Below are positions 1 to 6,649 of a stretch of DNA of 9,354 nucleotides, piece after piece. Positions within the stretch are counted from its first letter, which is position 1. Each line of letters starts with the position of its first letter. A model generated the notes under the pieces. It searched no databases. It was not told the origin of the DNA and was given only the letters and a program-made list of their open reading frames with translations. The stretch spans positions 1 to 9,354 of the forward strand of contig DATCSF010000003.1 of the NCBI GenBank assembly GCA_036568625.1. The letters run 5' to 3'. The stretch is from 66-474 sp036568625 (GTDB lineage Bacteria > Pseudomonadota > Gammaproteobacteria > Xanthomonadales > Rhodanobacteraceae). A program made the translations under genes and the position numbers.

Positions 1-774
1 CAGCAGCACCGATTGGCTGAGCAGCGTCGCGCCCGCCGCGTGCAGGCGGGCGCAGGCCGCACCGACGCTTGCGTCCAACTCGTTCGGATGATTGGCGTGC
101 AGCACCACCACGCGCTGCAACGGCAGGGACGCGAACCATCCGCAGAAGCCATCGTCGATGCGCTCGGGCAGCACCACCGGCAGGCGCGAATGGATGCGCA
201 GGCGGATCACGTGGGGCAGGTCGCGCAGCGCATCGGTCAAATCCGTCAACTTTTGTGTCGAAAGCACCAGCGGGTCACCGCCGGACAGGATCACCTCGCG
301 GATCGAGGTGTCGTTCGCCAGGCAATCGATGGCTGCGCGCCAGGCGTGCGCGGCGGCAAGTTCCTCGGCATACGGGAAGTGCCGGCGGAAGCAATAGCGG
401 CAGTTGACGGCGCAGGAACCCGCCGCGATCAGCAGCGCGCGGCCATCGTATTTGTGCAGCACGCCGTGCGCGGCAATGGCATCGAGGTCGCCCACCGCGT
501 CGTGGCTGAAACCGGGCGCGTCGTCCAGTTCGACCAATTGCGGTAGCACCTGCAGCAACAGCGGATCGCGCGGGTCGCCGCGGTGCATCCGCGCCACGAA
601 GCCGCGCGGCACCTTCAGCTGAAAACCGGCATCGGCTTCGGGCAGGCTTGCGGCGAGGTGCGACAGCCCGAGCAGTGCCAGCAACTCCTGCGGATCGGTG
701 ACGGCGTCGCGCAGGCCCTGGCGCCAGTCGGGGAGTGTGTCCGGCTGCGGGGAGTGGCAGATTGCGGTTATCAT
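1..774 (-). CDS. epmB: EpmB, EF-P beta-lysylation radical-SAM lysine 2,3-aminomutase (3' end missing)
   Basis: Reading the minus strand from ATG at 774 gives 258 codons open to the window edge, starting MITAICHSPQPDTLPDW. EpmB (KamA-like family) converts (S)-alpha-lysine to (R)-beta-lysine, which EpmA attaches to a lysine of elongation factor P. The radical-SAM cluster motif is visible as C121-x3-C125-x2-C128 (CAVNCRYCFRRHFPY). It is followed by SGGDPL and RIHSRLPVV, which match E. coli EpmB in order and wording, and the visible part ends at QSVLL. E. coli EpmB is about 342 residues, so roughly the last 80, including the PLP-lysine region, lie outside the window. The start fits the family N-terminus (...DAVTDPQELLALLGL). 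The ribosome site is weak. It is divergent from its substrate gene efp, which strongly supports the call. No epmA is in the window. Confidence 0.95.
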   Translation of the reverse strand, partial: MITAICHSPQPDTLPDWRQGLRDAVTDPQELLALLGLSHLAASLPEADAGFQLKVPRGFVARMHRGDPRDPLLLQVLPQLVELDDAPGFSHDAVGDLDAIAAHGVLHKYDGRALLIAAGSCAVNCRYCFRRHFPYAEELAAAHAWRAAIDCLANDTSIREVILSGGDPLVLSTQKLTDLTDALRDLPHVIRLRIHSRLPVVLPERIDDGFCGWFASLPLQRVVVLHANHPNELDASVGAACARLHAAGATLLSQSVLL

Positions 775-820
775 GGTGGGCTCTGCGCCGGGTCGTGTGT
801 CCGGCAAACCAGCCATTTTA

Positions 821-965
821 GGGAAACACTGAACAACCTGCTGCGCTCGGCAGCTTGTGCGCCGGCGGTACCGGCAATGCTCGCGGACTGGCGTGTACGC
901 TGCGCTTGCCGCGTTCCGGCGTTACGCAATCTGCCTTCCCTCGCGATGGTTCTTCAGGGTTTCCC
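821..965. mobile_element. MITE-like element, 145 bp, in the epmB–efp spacer
   Basis: The left end GGGAAACACTGAACAACC (821-838) and the reverse complement of the right end, GGGAAACCCTGAAGAACC (948-965), match at 16 of 18 positions. The trinucleotide TTA flanks both sides exactly (818-820 and 966-968), as a 3-bp target-site duplication would. The interior has no convincing coding sequence. Non-autonomous elements of IS5-type families have terminal repeats of this size and TNA-type duplications, but I cannot name the parent element. The insertion leaves about 44 bp to the epmB start and 55 bp to the efp start, so at least one of the two promoters probably lies in or at the edge of it. A TAAAAT hexamer reading towards epmB spans the left junction (815-820), without a good -35. 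A chance inverted repeat is the alternative, made less likely by the flanking TTA. Confidence 0.6.
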
Positions 966-1023
966 TTAGGTCAACCGCCGCCGCACATCCGGTGCGGTGC
1001 CACGTATCCACGGAGCAAGCAGC

Positions 1024-1590
1024 ATGGCCAATTACGGTCTCAACGACGTCAAGAACGGTTTGAAGATCATCGTCGACGGCGATCCCTACGTGATCGTCGG
1101 TGCGGACTTCATCAAGCCCGGCAAGGGCCAGGCGTTCACCCGCATCAAGATCCGCAACCTCAAGAACGGCCGCACCACCGAAAAGACCATGAAGGCGACC
1201 GACGCGGTCGAGGGCGCCGACGTCGTCGATACCGACATGCAATACCTCTACAACGATGGCGAGTTCTGGCATTTCATGGACCCGGCAAGCTACGAGCAGC
1301 ACACGGCGGACAAGAACGCCGTGGGCGATGCCGCGCAATGGCTGAAAGGCGAAGAGGAGTGCATCGTCACGTTCTGGAACGGCGTGCCGCTGTCGGTCGC
1401 GCCACCCAACTTCGTGGAACTGAAGATCGTCGAGACCGACCCCGGGCTGCGCGGCGACACTTCGGGCGGCGGCGGCAAGCCGGCCAAGCTGGAAACCGGC
1501 GCGACCGTGCGCGTGCCGTTGTTCGTGAACCAGGACGAGGTGATCCGGGTGGATACCCGCACCGGTGAGTACGTCAGCCGCGTGAAGTGA
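1024..1590 (+). CDS. efp: Translation elongation factor P
   Basis: The 188-residue product has the usual EF-P length and begins MANYGLNDVKNGLKIIVDGD. EF-P binds the ribosome between the P and E sites and relieves stalling at polyproline stretches. The loop at the tip of the N-terminal KOW-like domain reads FIKPGKGQAF, with K34 at the modified position. The two OB-type domains follow (MQYLYNDGEFWHFMDP; PPNFVELKIVETDPG), ending in TRTGEYVSRVK. A lysine rather than arginine at the tip, together with epmB divergently upstream, points to beta-lysylation by EpmA/EpmB and not EarP rhamnosylation. The start at 1024 is preferred over an in-frame GTG at 997: it has GGAG at 1012-1015 with an 8-nt gap, and matches the family N-terminus. 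Its promoter is not obvious; the upstream region is occupied by a MITE-like element. Confidence 0.97.
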   Translation: MANYGLNDVKNGLKIIVDGDPYVIVGADFIKPGKGQAFTRIKIRNLKNGRTTEKTMKATDAVEGADVVDTDMQYLYNDGEFWHFMDPASYEQHTADKNAVGDAAQWLKGEEECIVTFWNGVPLSVAPPNFVELKIVETDPGLRGDTSGGGGKPAKLETGATVRVPLFVNQDEVIRVDTRTGEYVSRVK

Positions 1591-1623
1591 CCATGTTGCA
1601 GGTTTCGCAAGCTCCCACAACGT

Positions 1624-1817
1624 CGTCATTCCGGGGCTGCCGCGGCTTTGTCGCGGCAGAATCCGGAACCCAGTGTCTTCGGTGATCGGAGCCAAGACGC
1701 TGGGTATACTCGCGCCTTCCTTGGCGCTCGTCCCGTGGGCCATCGGCTGCGCCGGTGTTCGTTCCGGCCTCCTGCCTCCACAGTCCGGATCGCGGCTTTG
1801 CCGCGCCCGGAATGACG
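1624..1817. repeat. Palindromic intergenic repeat, long copy (194 bp)
   Basis: The ends are inverted copies: CGTCATTCCGGGGC at 1624-1637 and GCCCGGAATGACG at 1805-1817. Inside are nested hairpins. One is CTGCCGCG/CGCGGCAG (1637-1644 with 1652-1659). Another pairs ACCCAGTGTCTT (1668-1679) with AAGACGCTGGGT (1694-1705), 11 of 12 positions. A third is CGCGG/CCGCG (1791-1795 with 1801-1805). The end sequence and the CCCAGTG-CTTC block recur in the element at 6650-6780, so this is a dispersed family. Such GTCATCCCGG-type palindromes are common between genes in many proteobacteria. Here it lies between the efp stop and the amidohydrolase start. The first hairpin could act as a weak efp terminator, although no T-run follows. 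Confidence 0.75.
1705..1710 (+). promoter_or_regulatory. Possible -10 box for the amidohydrolase–ubiG–folE2 operon
   Basis: TATACT matches the sigma70 -10 consensus at 5 of 6 positions and sits 126 bp upstream of the ATG at 1837, inside the palindromic repeat. No good -35 is found at 16-18 bp spacing (GTGATC at 17). This is the best promoter-like hexamer I see in the spacer, but it is only a candidate. Confidence 0.25.
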
Positions 1818-1836
1818 CCAAATGCCGCCGGACGCG

Positions 1837-3168
1837 ATGAACGAAACGCGATCGCAACCCATCGACCTTTTGATTTCTGCCCGCTGGATCGTTCCAATCG
1901 AACCGAATCGCGTGGTGCTTGAAGATCACGCGATCGCCATCGACGGCGGCGCGATCGTCGCCGTGCTGCCCGTTGACGAGGCCGACGGCAAATACGTCCC
2001 GCGCGAGCGCGTGGACTTGCCCCGGCACGCATTGATTCCGGGCCTGGTCAATGCGCACACCCACAACCCGATGGCGTTGCTGCGCGGGCTGGCGGACGAC
2101 CTGCCACTGATGACCTGGCTGCAACAACACATCTGGCCGGTGGAAGCGAAAGTCGTCGGCCCCGAGTTCGTGCGCGACGGCGTGGAACTCGCGATCGCCG
2201 AGATGCTGCGCGGCGGCACCACCTGTTGCAGCGAAAACTATTTTTTTCCCGATGCGCAGGCGGCGACCTACAAGGCGCACGGTTTCCGCGCGATGGTCGG
2301 CCTGCCGATCATCGAGTTCCCCAGTGCATGGGCGAAGGATCGTGACGAGTATTTCGATCGCGCCCTGGCGGTGCACGATCAGTACCGCGGCGATGCGCTG
2401 GTCGGCACCACGTTCGGGCCACATGCCCCGTACACCGTCTCCGACGCCTCGTTCGAGCGCATCCGCACGTTGGCGGATCAGCTCGACATCCCCGTGCACC
2501 TGCACCTGATGGAAACCGCGCAGGAAGTCGAGGACGGCAAGCGCGCGCATGGCCTCAGGCCCATGCAACGGCTGCAAAAGCTTGGGCTGGTCAATGACCG
2601 CCTGATCGCGGTGCACATGACGCAGGTGAGCGACGCCGAAATCGCGGTGTGCGCGGAGGCCGGGGTGTCGGTGGTGCACTGCCCCGAGTCCAACCTGAAA
2701 CTGGCATCCGGATTCTGCCCCGCGGAAAAGCTGCGCCGCGCTGGCGTCAACCTGGCGCTCGGCACCGACGGCTGCGCGTCCAACAACGATCTCGACATGT
2801 TCGGCGAACTGCGCACCGCGGCATTGCTTGCGAAGGGCGTGGCAGGCGACGCAGCCGCGTTCGACGATGCGTTCGCGTTGCGTGCGGCGACCTTGAATGG
2901 CGCGAAAGCCCTGCAGCTCGATGCGAAGATCGGCTCCATCGAAGCCGGCAAACGCGCCGATCTCGTCGCGGTGCGGATGGACGAGGTGGAAACGCAACCG
3001 CTCTACAATGTGATCTCGCACCTTGCCTACGCGGTGTCGCGCCGACAGGTCAGCGATGTGTGGATCGACGGCGCGCGCAAACTCGATGGTGGTGCGCTGG
3101 TCGATTTCGATCTTGCCGGCGTGCTGGAAAAGGCCCGCCGCTGGCGCGAACGGATCGCGGCGCTGTAG
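1837..3168 (+). CDS. mtaD: TRZ/ATZ-family amidohydrolase, probable 5'-methylthioadenosine/S-adenosylhomocysteine deaminase
   Basis: The 443-residue protein belongs to the metal-dependent amidohydrolase superfamily, cytosine-deaminase/TRZ-ATZ branch. Metal and catalytic residues are all in place: H74-x-H76 in NAHTHNPM, H223 and E226 in HLHLMET, H260 in VHMTQ, and D311 in GTDGCASNND. In MTA/SAH deaminases these bind one zinc and deaminate the adenine ring of methylthioadenosine or S-adenosylhomocysteine. The C-terminus returns to the small beta-sandwich (GSIEAGKRADLVAV). An in-frame ATG at 1822 would add five residues; 1837 was chosen because homologues I remember start near MNE, but the evidence is slim. 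Gene order followed by ubiG and a HAD phosphatase parallels Pseudomonas aeruginosa PA3170-PA3172, where, from memory, PA3170 was reported as an MTA deaminase. Exact substrate here is inferred. Other deaminations (guanine-like or ammeline-type substrates) cannot be excluded from sequence. Confidence 0.85.
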   Translation: MNETRSQPIDLLISARWIVPIEPNRVVLEDHAIAIDGGAIVAVLPVDEADGKYVPRERVDLPRHALIPGLVNAHTHNPMALLRGLADDLPLMTWLQQHIWPVEAKVVGPEFVRDGVELAIAEMLRGGTTCCSENYFFPDAQAATYKAHGFRAMVGLPIIEFPSAWAKDRDEYFDRALAVHDQYRGDALVGTTFGPHAPYTVSDASFERIRTLADQLDIPVHLHLMETAQEVEDGKRAHGLRPMQRLQKLGLVNDRLIAVHMTQVSDAEIAVCAEAGVSVVHCPESNLKLASGFCPAEKLRRAGVNLALGTDGCASNNDLDMFGELRTAALLAKGVAGDAAAFDDAFALRAATLNGAKALQLDAKIGSIEAGKRADLVAVRMDEVETQPLYNVISHLAYAVSRRQVSDVWIDGARKLDGGALVDFDLAGVLEKARRWRERIAAL

Positions 3169-3212
3169 GGCGTGGCAAGGCATGGCGTTGACAGGCCCTG
3201 GTCCGGAACTCG

Positions 3213-3491
3213 ATGAAACATTATCTCGTCCTCACCCTGCGCACCCCGCGATTCGATCCATCGGTGGTCGCGGCGCATTACGCGCACCTCGAGGCCTTGC
3301 AGGCGCAAGGCGCGCTTGAGGCCTTCGGCCCGTTCACCGACAAGTCCGGCGGCGCTTACCTGGTTCGCGCCGAATCGCTGGAACAGGCGCGCACGATGGC
3401 CTTCGCCGATCCGGTGCACGTGACCGGGTCATCGGAAGTCACGGTGCGTGAGTGGGACCTCAAGCACGCGGTGCAGGCGCGGGAAGCATGA
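3213..3491 (+). CDS. YciI-like family protein
   Basis: This is a small protein of 92 residues with the YciI/YCII ferredoxin-like alpha-beta fold. The signs are an N-terminal beta strand (KHYLVLTL), a helix with the conserved His (AHYAHLEALQAQG), the GPF/GGAYLV strand pair, then AFADP and a terminal strand ending VREW. Members are thought to have a His/Asp active site, but most have no known substrate, and I assign none. It starts 44 nt after the amidohydrolase stop and its stop overlaps the ubiG start as ATGA (3488-3491), so it is translationally coupled to ubiG. The upstream ribosome site is weak. Placement suggests a housekeeping link to this operon but does not identify a function. Confidence 0.85.
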   Translation: MKHYLVLTLRTPRFDPSVVAAHYAHLEALQAQGALEAFGPFTDKSGGAYLVRAESLEQARTMAFADPVHVTGSSEVTVREWDLKHAVQAREA

Positions 3492-4219
3492 ACACCACGA
3501 GCCACAATGTCGATCCGGAAGAACTTGCCCGGTTCGGGAAACTGGCGCACAGGTGGTGGGATCCCGACGGCGAATCCCGCCCGCTGCATGATTTGAATCC
3601 GGTGCGGCTGGCGTTCGTGGCCGGACGCGTGGCGTTGCATGGGGCACGGGTGGCCGACGTCGGCTGCGGTGGCGGGTTGCTCAGCGAAGCGTTGGCAAAG
3701 GGAGGCGCGAACGTGACCGCCATCGATCTCGCGCCCGAGGTCATCGAGGTCGCGACGCTGCATCTGCACGAAACCAATGCGGCGTGGCCGTCACCGCTGG
3801 TCGTGGACTATCGGCTTTGTTCGTCACGTGAACTGGCGGCGGCCGAACCAGGCGCCTTCGATGCGGTGTGCTGCATGGAACTGATCGAACACGTGCCCGA
3901 TCCCGCGGCGCTGGTCAGCGATCTGGCAACGCTGCTGAGGCCCGGCGGCAAATTGTTCCTGTCCACGTTGAACCGCACGCCGGCGAGTTTCGCCACCGCC
4001 ATCATCGGTGCCGAGTACGTGGCGCGGCTGCTGCCGCGCGGTACCCACGACTACCGGCAATTTCTCAAGCCTTCCGAGTTGGCCGCGTGCCTGCGCGGGG
4101 TTGGACTGACCCTCGACGAGATCTCCGGGATTGCTTATAACCCTTTGAACCGGAAAGCATGGTTGACGCGCCATACCGCGATCAATTATCTGGTTTGCGC
4201 CAGCAAGCCCAGCGCATGA
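3488..4219 (+). CDS. ubiG: Ubiquinone biosynthesis O-methyltransferase UbiG
   Basis: UbiG uses S-adenosylmethionine for both O-methylation steps of ubiquinone synthesis (the catechol intermediate and the demethylubiquinone step). The 243-residue length matches the family. The N-terminal signature HRWWDPDGESRPLHDLNPVR (21-40) is typical of UbiG. It is followed by a class I methyltransferase core: motif I VADVGCGGGLL (55-65), acidic D80 at the end of strand 2 (TAIDLA), CMELIEHVPDP as motif II, and LRPGGKLFLSTLNRT as motif III. The C-terminal HDYRQFLKPSEL and YNPLNRKAWL segments also match. The start at 3488 overlaps the preceding stop (ATGA) and agrees with the family N-terminus; the in-frame upstream GTG at 3452 would run into the yciI-like gene. 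Its stop overlaps the next gene by 4 nt. The SAH by-product would be a substrate for the amidohydrolase at the head of the operon. Confidence 0.96.
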   Translation: MNTTSHNVDPEELARFGKLAHRWWDPDGESRPLHDLNPVRLAFVAGRVALHGARVADVGCGGGLLSEALAKGGANVTAIDLAPEVIEVATLHLHETNAAWPSPLVVDYRLCSSRELAAAEPGAFDAVCCMELIEHVPDPAALVSDLATLLRPGGKLFLSTLNRTPASFATAIIGAEYVARLLPRGTHDYRQFLKPSELAACLRGVGLTLDEISGIAYNPLNRKAWLTRHTAINYLVCASKPSA

Positions 4220-4881
4220 AGGCCCCGCCGCAACCACTCGCCGGGGTGTTCTTCGACCTCGACGGCACCCTGGTGGATTCGGCGCGCGACATGCACGACG
4301 CACTCGCCGCGTTATGCCGCGAACGCGGCCTCGAAACGCCCACGTTCGAAGCCGTTCGAGAAACCGTCTCGCGCGGCGCGCGCGCGGTGCTGCGCTGCGC
4401 GGTCGGCAGCGATGAAGCTCGAGTCGACGCGGTGCTGCCGCGGTTCCTGGAACTGTATGTCGCCACCGGCATGGCGCATACGCGTGCCTTCGCCGGCATC
4501 GAGGACATGCTGGCCGCGCTCGAAGCCCGTGGCGTACGCTGGGGCGTGGTCAGCAACAAGGCCGGTTCCCTGGTCGCACTGGTGATGACCAAGCTGGGCT
4601 TCGACCGGCGCGCGGCGGCGGTGGTCGGCGGCGACACGCTCGCGCACCGCAAGCCTGATCCGGAGCCGGTGCTGCACGCCTGCATGCTGGCGGGCGTGAA
4701 ACCTGCGCAATGCGTGTACGTGGGCGACGATCCGCGCGACATCCAGGCCGGCCGCGCGGCCGGGCTGTACACGGTCGCGGCGGCGTGGGGTTATCTGGAT
4801 GGCGCCGATCCGCGCGACTGGCAGCCGGATGCGATCAGCGGCGATCCGCGCCAGTTGGCTGCGTTGCTGGATCGCGCGTGA
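4216..4881 (+). CDS. HAD-IA phosphatase, phosphoglycolate phosphatase (Gph) / MurNAc-6-phosphate phosphatase (MupP) type
   Basis: This 221-residue HAD-superfamily hydrolase with an alpha-helical cap has all four motifs: I, D14-x-D16-G-T (FFDLDGTLVDS); II, S113 in VVSNKAG; III, K146 in HRKPDPEP; IV, GDDPRD with D171/D172. The Asp nucleophile takes phosphate from a small sugar phosphate or phosphoglycolate. By sequence class alone it looks like Gph. By position directly after ubiG it matches Pseudomonas MupP, which dephosphorylates N-acetylmuramic acid 6-phosphate in the AmgK/MurU cell-wall recycling route. I lean slightly to MupP, but finding amgK and murU elsewhere in the genome would be needed. 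The start at 4216 is set by the ATGA overlap with the ubiG stop; an in-frame GTG at 4159 would lie inside ubiG. Its stop overlaps the next start as GTGA. Confidence 0.88.
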   Translation: MKAPPQPLAGVFFDLDGTLVDSARDMHDALAALCRERGLETPTFEAVRETVSRGARAVLRCAVGSDEARVDAVLPRFLELYVATGMAHTRAFAGIEDMLAALEARGVRWGVVSNKAGSLVALVMTKLGFDRRAAAVVGGDTLAHRKPDPEPVLHACMLAGVKPAQCVYVGDDPRDIQAGRAAGLYTVAAAWGYLDGADPRDWQPDAISGDPRQLAALLDRA

Positions 4882-5726
4882 GCACAGGCGCCTGCGACGA
4901 TTACCTGACACAGTGGCGCCAAGCGAGCCCGCAGCGTGCCATGGCGTGGCTGTTCCTGCACCGCGACGAGCGCGTCTGCTACGGCGCACTGGCGGCGCTG
5001 GTCCACGAATGGCGCAAGGCCGTGCGCGAGGTAAGCGAAGGCCAGGTCGCAGTGGCCAAGCTCGGCTGGTGGCGCGAGGAAATGCAGCGTGCCGCGCAAG
5101 GACATGCACGCCATCCATTGACGCAGGCGCTGTTCGCCGATGCCCGTGCGAATTCGGTTCCGCGGGCGTGTTGGACCGTGCCGGTGGAAGCGGCGATCGC
5201 GATGCTCGCGTCACCGCCGCCGGCCGATTTTGCGGCACAGTGCGCGGCGGCGGCGCCGTTCGCGGATGCCGTCGCGGAACTGGAAACGCGTTTGTGGTTC
5301 GGCGCCGGCGTCGAGAGCGCGCGAGCATCGCGTGTGACCTTGCTCGCCAACCTCGTGGCGGATGCGCGCGCGCTGGTCGTGGAAGTCGGGCACGGGCGTT
5401 CGCCGCTGCCGATGAACCTGTTGGCCCGGCATGGGCTCACCATCGAGGCATTGGGCAGCGACGGCCCGGGCCGCCGCGCGGCGTTGCGCGATTACACGGC
5501 CGATCTCGAACGCGGGCTTTCCGACGCCGCTAGAATGCGGGGCCCGCTGACGCTGTTCCGCGCCGTCGGTTTGCAGCATGACCTGCAGGCGCTCGGAGGT
5601 GCGGCGGGTGCCGATGAACCCTTGGCGGCGTTGCAGGCACCCACGCACGGGCTGCGCAACCTGTTGAAAACCTGGCGCGCGGCCCGCACGTGGCGAGGCA
5701 TGGCGCGCAGCGAGTCTCATCCATGA
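4878..5726 (+). CDS. Degenerate squalene/phytoene synthase-fold protein, probably non-catalytic
   Basis: This 282-residue protein starts with GTG in the GTGA overlap at 4878-4881. It resembles the SQS/PSY family in layout: helix with LFLHRDERVCYGALAAL (25-41), then EWRKAVREVSE (44-54) where true enzymes carry the first Asp-rich motif, then LGWWREEM (62-69) followed by a HP-x-TQAL segment. A late helix holds VADARALVVEVGHGRSPLP (about 160-178), aligning with the second motif N-x-x-RD-x-x-ED of synthases. Both catalytic aspartate clusters are largely missing, so prenyl-diphosphate condensation is unlikely. Related catalytically dead homologues such as mitochondrial NDUFAF6 act in complex I assembly. 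A respiratory or membrane-assembly role next to ubiG is an inference only. No signal peptide or membrane segment is evident. Its stop overlaps the folE2 start. Confidence 0.75.
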   Translation: MSTGACDDYLTQWRQASPQRAMAWLFLHRDERVCYGALAALVHEWRKAVREVSEGQVAVAKLGWWREEMQRAAQGHARHPLTQALFADARANSVPRACWTVPVEAAIAMLASPPPADFAAQCAAAAPFADAVAELETRLWFGAGVESARASRVTLLANLVADARALVVEVGHGRSPLPMNLLARHGLTIEALGSDGPGRRAALRDYTADLERGLSDAARMRGPLTLFRAVGLQHDLQALGGAAGADEPLAALQAPTHGLRNLLKTWRAARTWRGMARSESHP

Positions 5727-6643
5727 ACACGGTTTCCGACAACGCACGTTTGCCCGATGTCGCCTGTGGCGACGAACCGGTCGCGCACGGCGCGCTGGAT
5801 TGGGTGGGGATGGAGGGCATCGATCTGCCGGTGCGATGCGCGGATGGGCAGGGCGGGGCGCTCACGGCGCCCGCGCGGGTTTCGGTGCAGGTGAACCTCG
5901 GCGATCCCGCTGCGCGCGGCATCCACATGTCGCGGCTGTACCTTGCACTGGAGCGATCGCTGGGCGAGCAGGCCATGACGCCGTCCGGCCTGTGCAGCCT
6001 GTTGCATGCGCTGGTCGCGTCGCACACGGCTCTTTCGAGCCGCGCGCGGTTGCGCATCGAGTATTCGCAACTGCTGAAGCGCCGCGCGCTGGTCAGCGAC
6101 AACGCGGGCTGGCACGCTTATCCGGTCACGATCGAGGCGCGGTTGCTGGACGATCATTTCAGCGTGCAACTGGGTTGCGAGGTGACGTATTCCTCGACGT
6201 GCCCGGCCTCGGCCGCGTTGTCGCGGCAGCTCAACCAGCAGCGTTTCGACGAGGATTTTGCCGATGCCGTACCCTCGCAACGCGCGGTGCGCGAATGGCT
6301 GGGCTCCGAGCGCGGCATGGCGGCAACCCCGCACGCGCAACGCAGCACCGCAACGGTGACGGTGCGCCTCGCGTCGGGTTTCGATTTGCCGGTTTCGGAG
6401 TTGATCGACGCCATCGAAGCTGCCTTGGCCACGCCGGTGCAGACCGCGGTCAAGCGTGAGGACGAGCAGGCCTTCGCGAAATTGAATGCAGAAAACCTGA
6501 TGTTCTGCGAGGACGCCGCGCGCCGCATCCGTGCCGCGCTGGACGCCGACGAGCGCATCGCGGGCTATCGCATCCGTGCCGCGCACCACGAAAGCCTGCA
6601 TCCGCACGATGCGGTGGCGGAGATCAGCAAGAACTTCGGTTAG
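5723..6643 (+). CDS. folE2: GTP cyclohydrolase FolE2 (type IB)
   Basis: FolE2 converts GTP to 7,8-dihydroneopterin triphosphate, the first step of tetrahydrofolate synthesis, and is unrelated in sequence to the zinc enzyme FolE. At 306 residues it is close to the B. subtilis enzyme. Family motifs include RGIHMSRLY, VTYSSTCPASAALS with the metal/active-site Cys at C160, TPHAQRS with H204, KREDEQAFAKLNAENLMFCED, and HHESLHPHDA with E290 and H293, the counterparts of the known metal ligands. The start at 5723 is given by the ATGA overlap with the previous stop; an in-frame codon at 5690 would extend further into that gene. FolE2 works with metals other than zinc. In some bacteria it is a Zur-controlled backup, but here it seems built into a housekeeping operon; I see no Zur-like site at the gene. 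It ends the operon and is followed by a hairpin-rich repeat. Confidence 0.95.
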   Translation: MNTVSDNARLPDVACGDEPVAHGALDWVGMEGIDLPVRCADGQGGALTAPARVSVQVNLGDPAARGIHMSRLYLALERSLGEQAMTPSGLCSLLHALVASHTALSSRARLRIEYSQLLKRRALVSDNAGWHAYPVTIEARLLDDHFSVQLGCEVTYSSTCPASAALSRQLNQQRFDEDFADAVPSQRAVREWLGSERGMAATPHAQRSTATVTVRLASGFDLPVSELIDAIEAALATPVQTAVKREDEQAFAKLNAENLMFCEDAARRIRAALDADERIAGYRIRAAHHESLHPHDAVAEISKNFG

Positions 6644-6649
6644 CGAAAA

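Noticed and set aside
13..546. Plus-strand open frame over the epmB region
   Set aside because: The minus strand carries EpmB with its C-x3-C-x2-C motif in exact family order, so the plus-strand frame is an antisense artefact.
820..970. A small protein encoded inside the MITE-like element
   Set aside because: Frames crossing it give low-information peptides that run out into flanking genes; no start with a ribosome site is seen.
997..1023. GTG start adding nine residues to EF-P
   Set aside because: The extension is not EF-P-like and contains the Shine-Dalgarno of the ATG at 1024.
1637..1659. Rho-independent terminator of efp
   Set aside because: The 8-bp stem is good but no T-run follows, and it forms part of a repeat also found elsewhere; kept only as a possible weak terminator.
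922..3183. Very long open frame (753 codons) on the minus strand
   Set aside because: It lies antisense to efp, a repeat and the amidohydrolase. Its composition (Arg/His/Val/Asp-rich, no motif) is the usual mirror of GC-rich coding DNA, and the plus-strand genes have full family motifs.
3813..4303. Additional small genes on the minus strand within ubiG and the HAD phosphatase
   Set aside because: All are antisense to genes with complete motifs and have no ribosome site or family resemblance.
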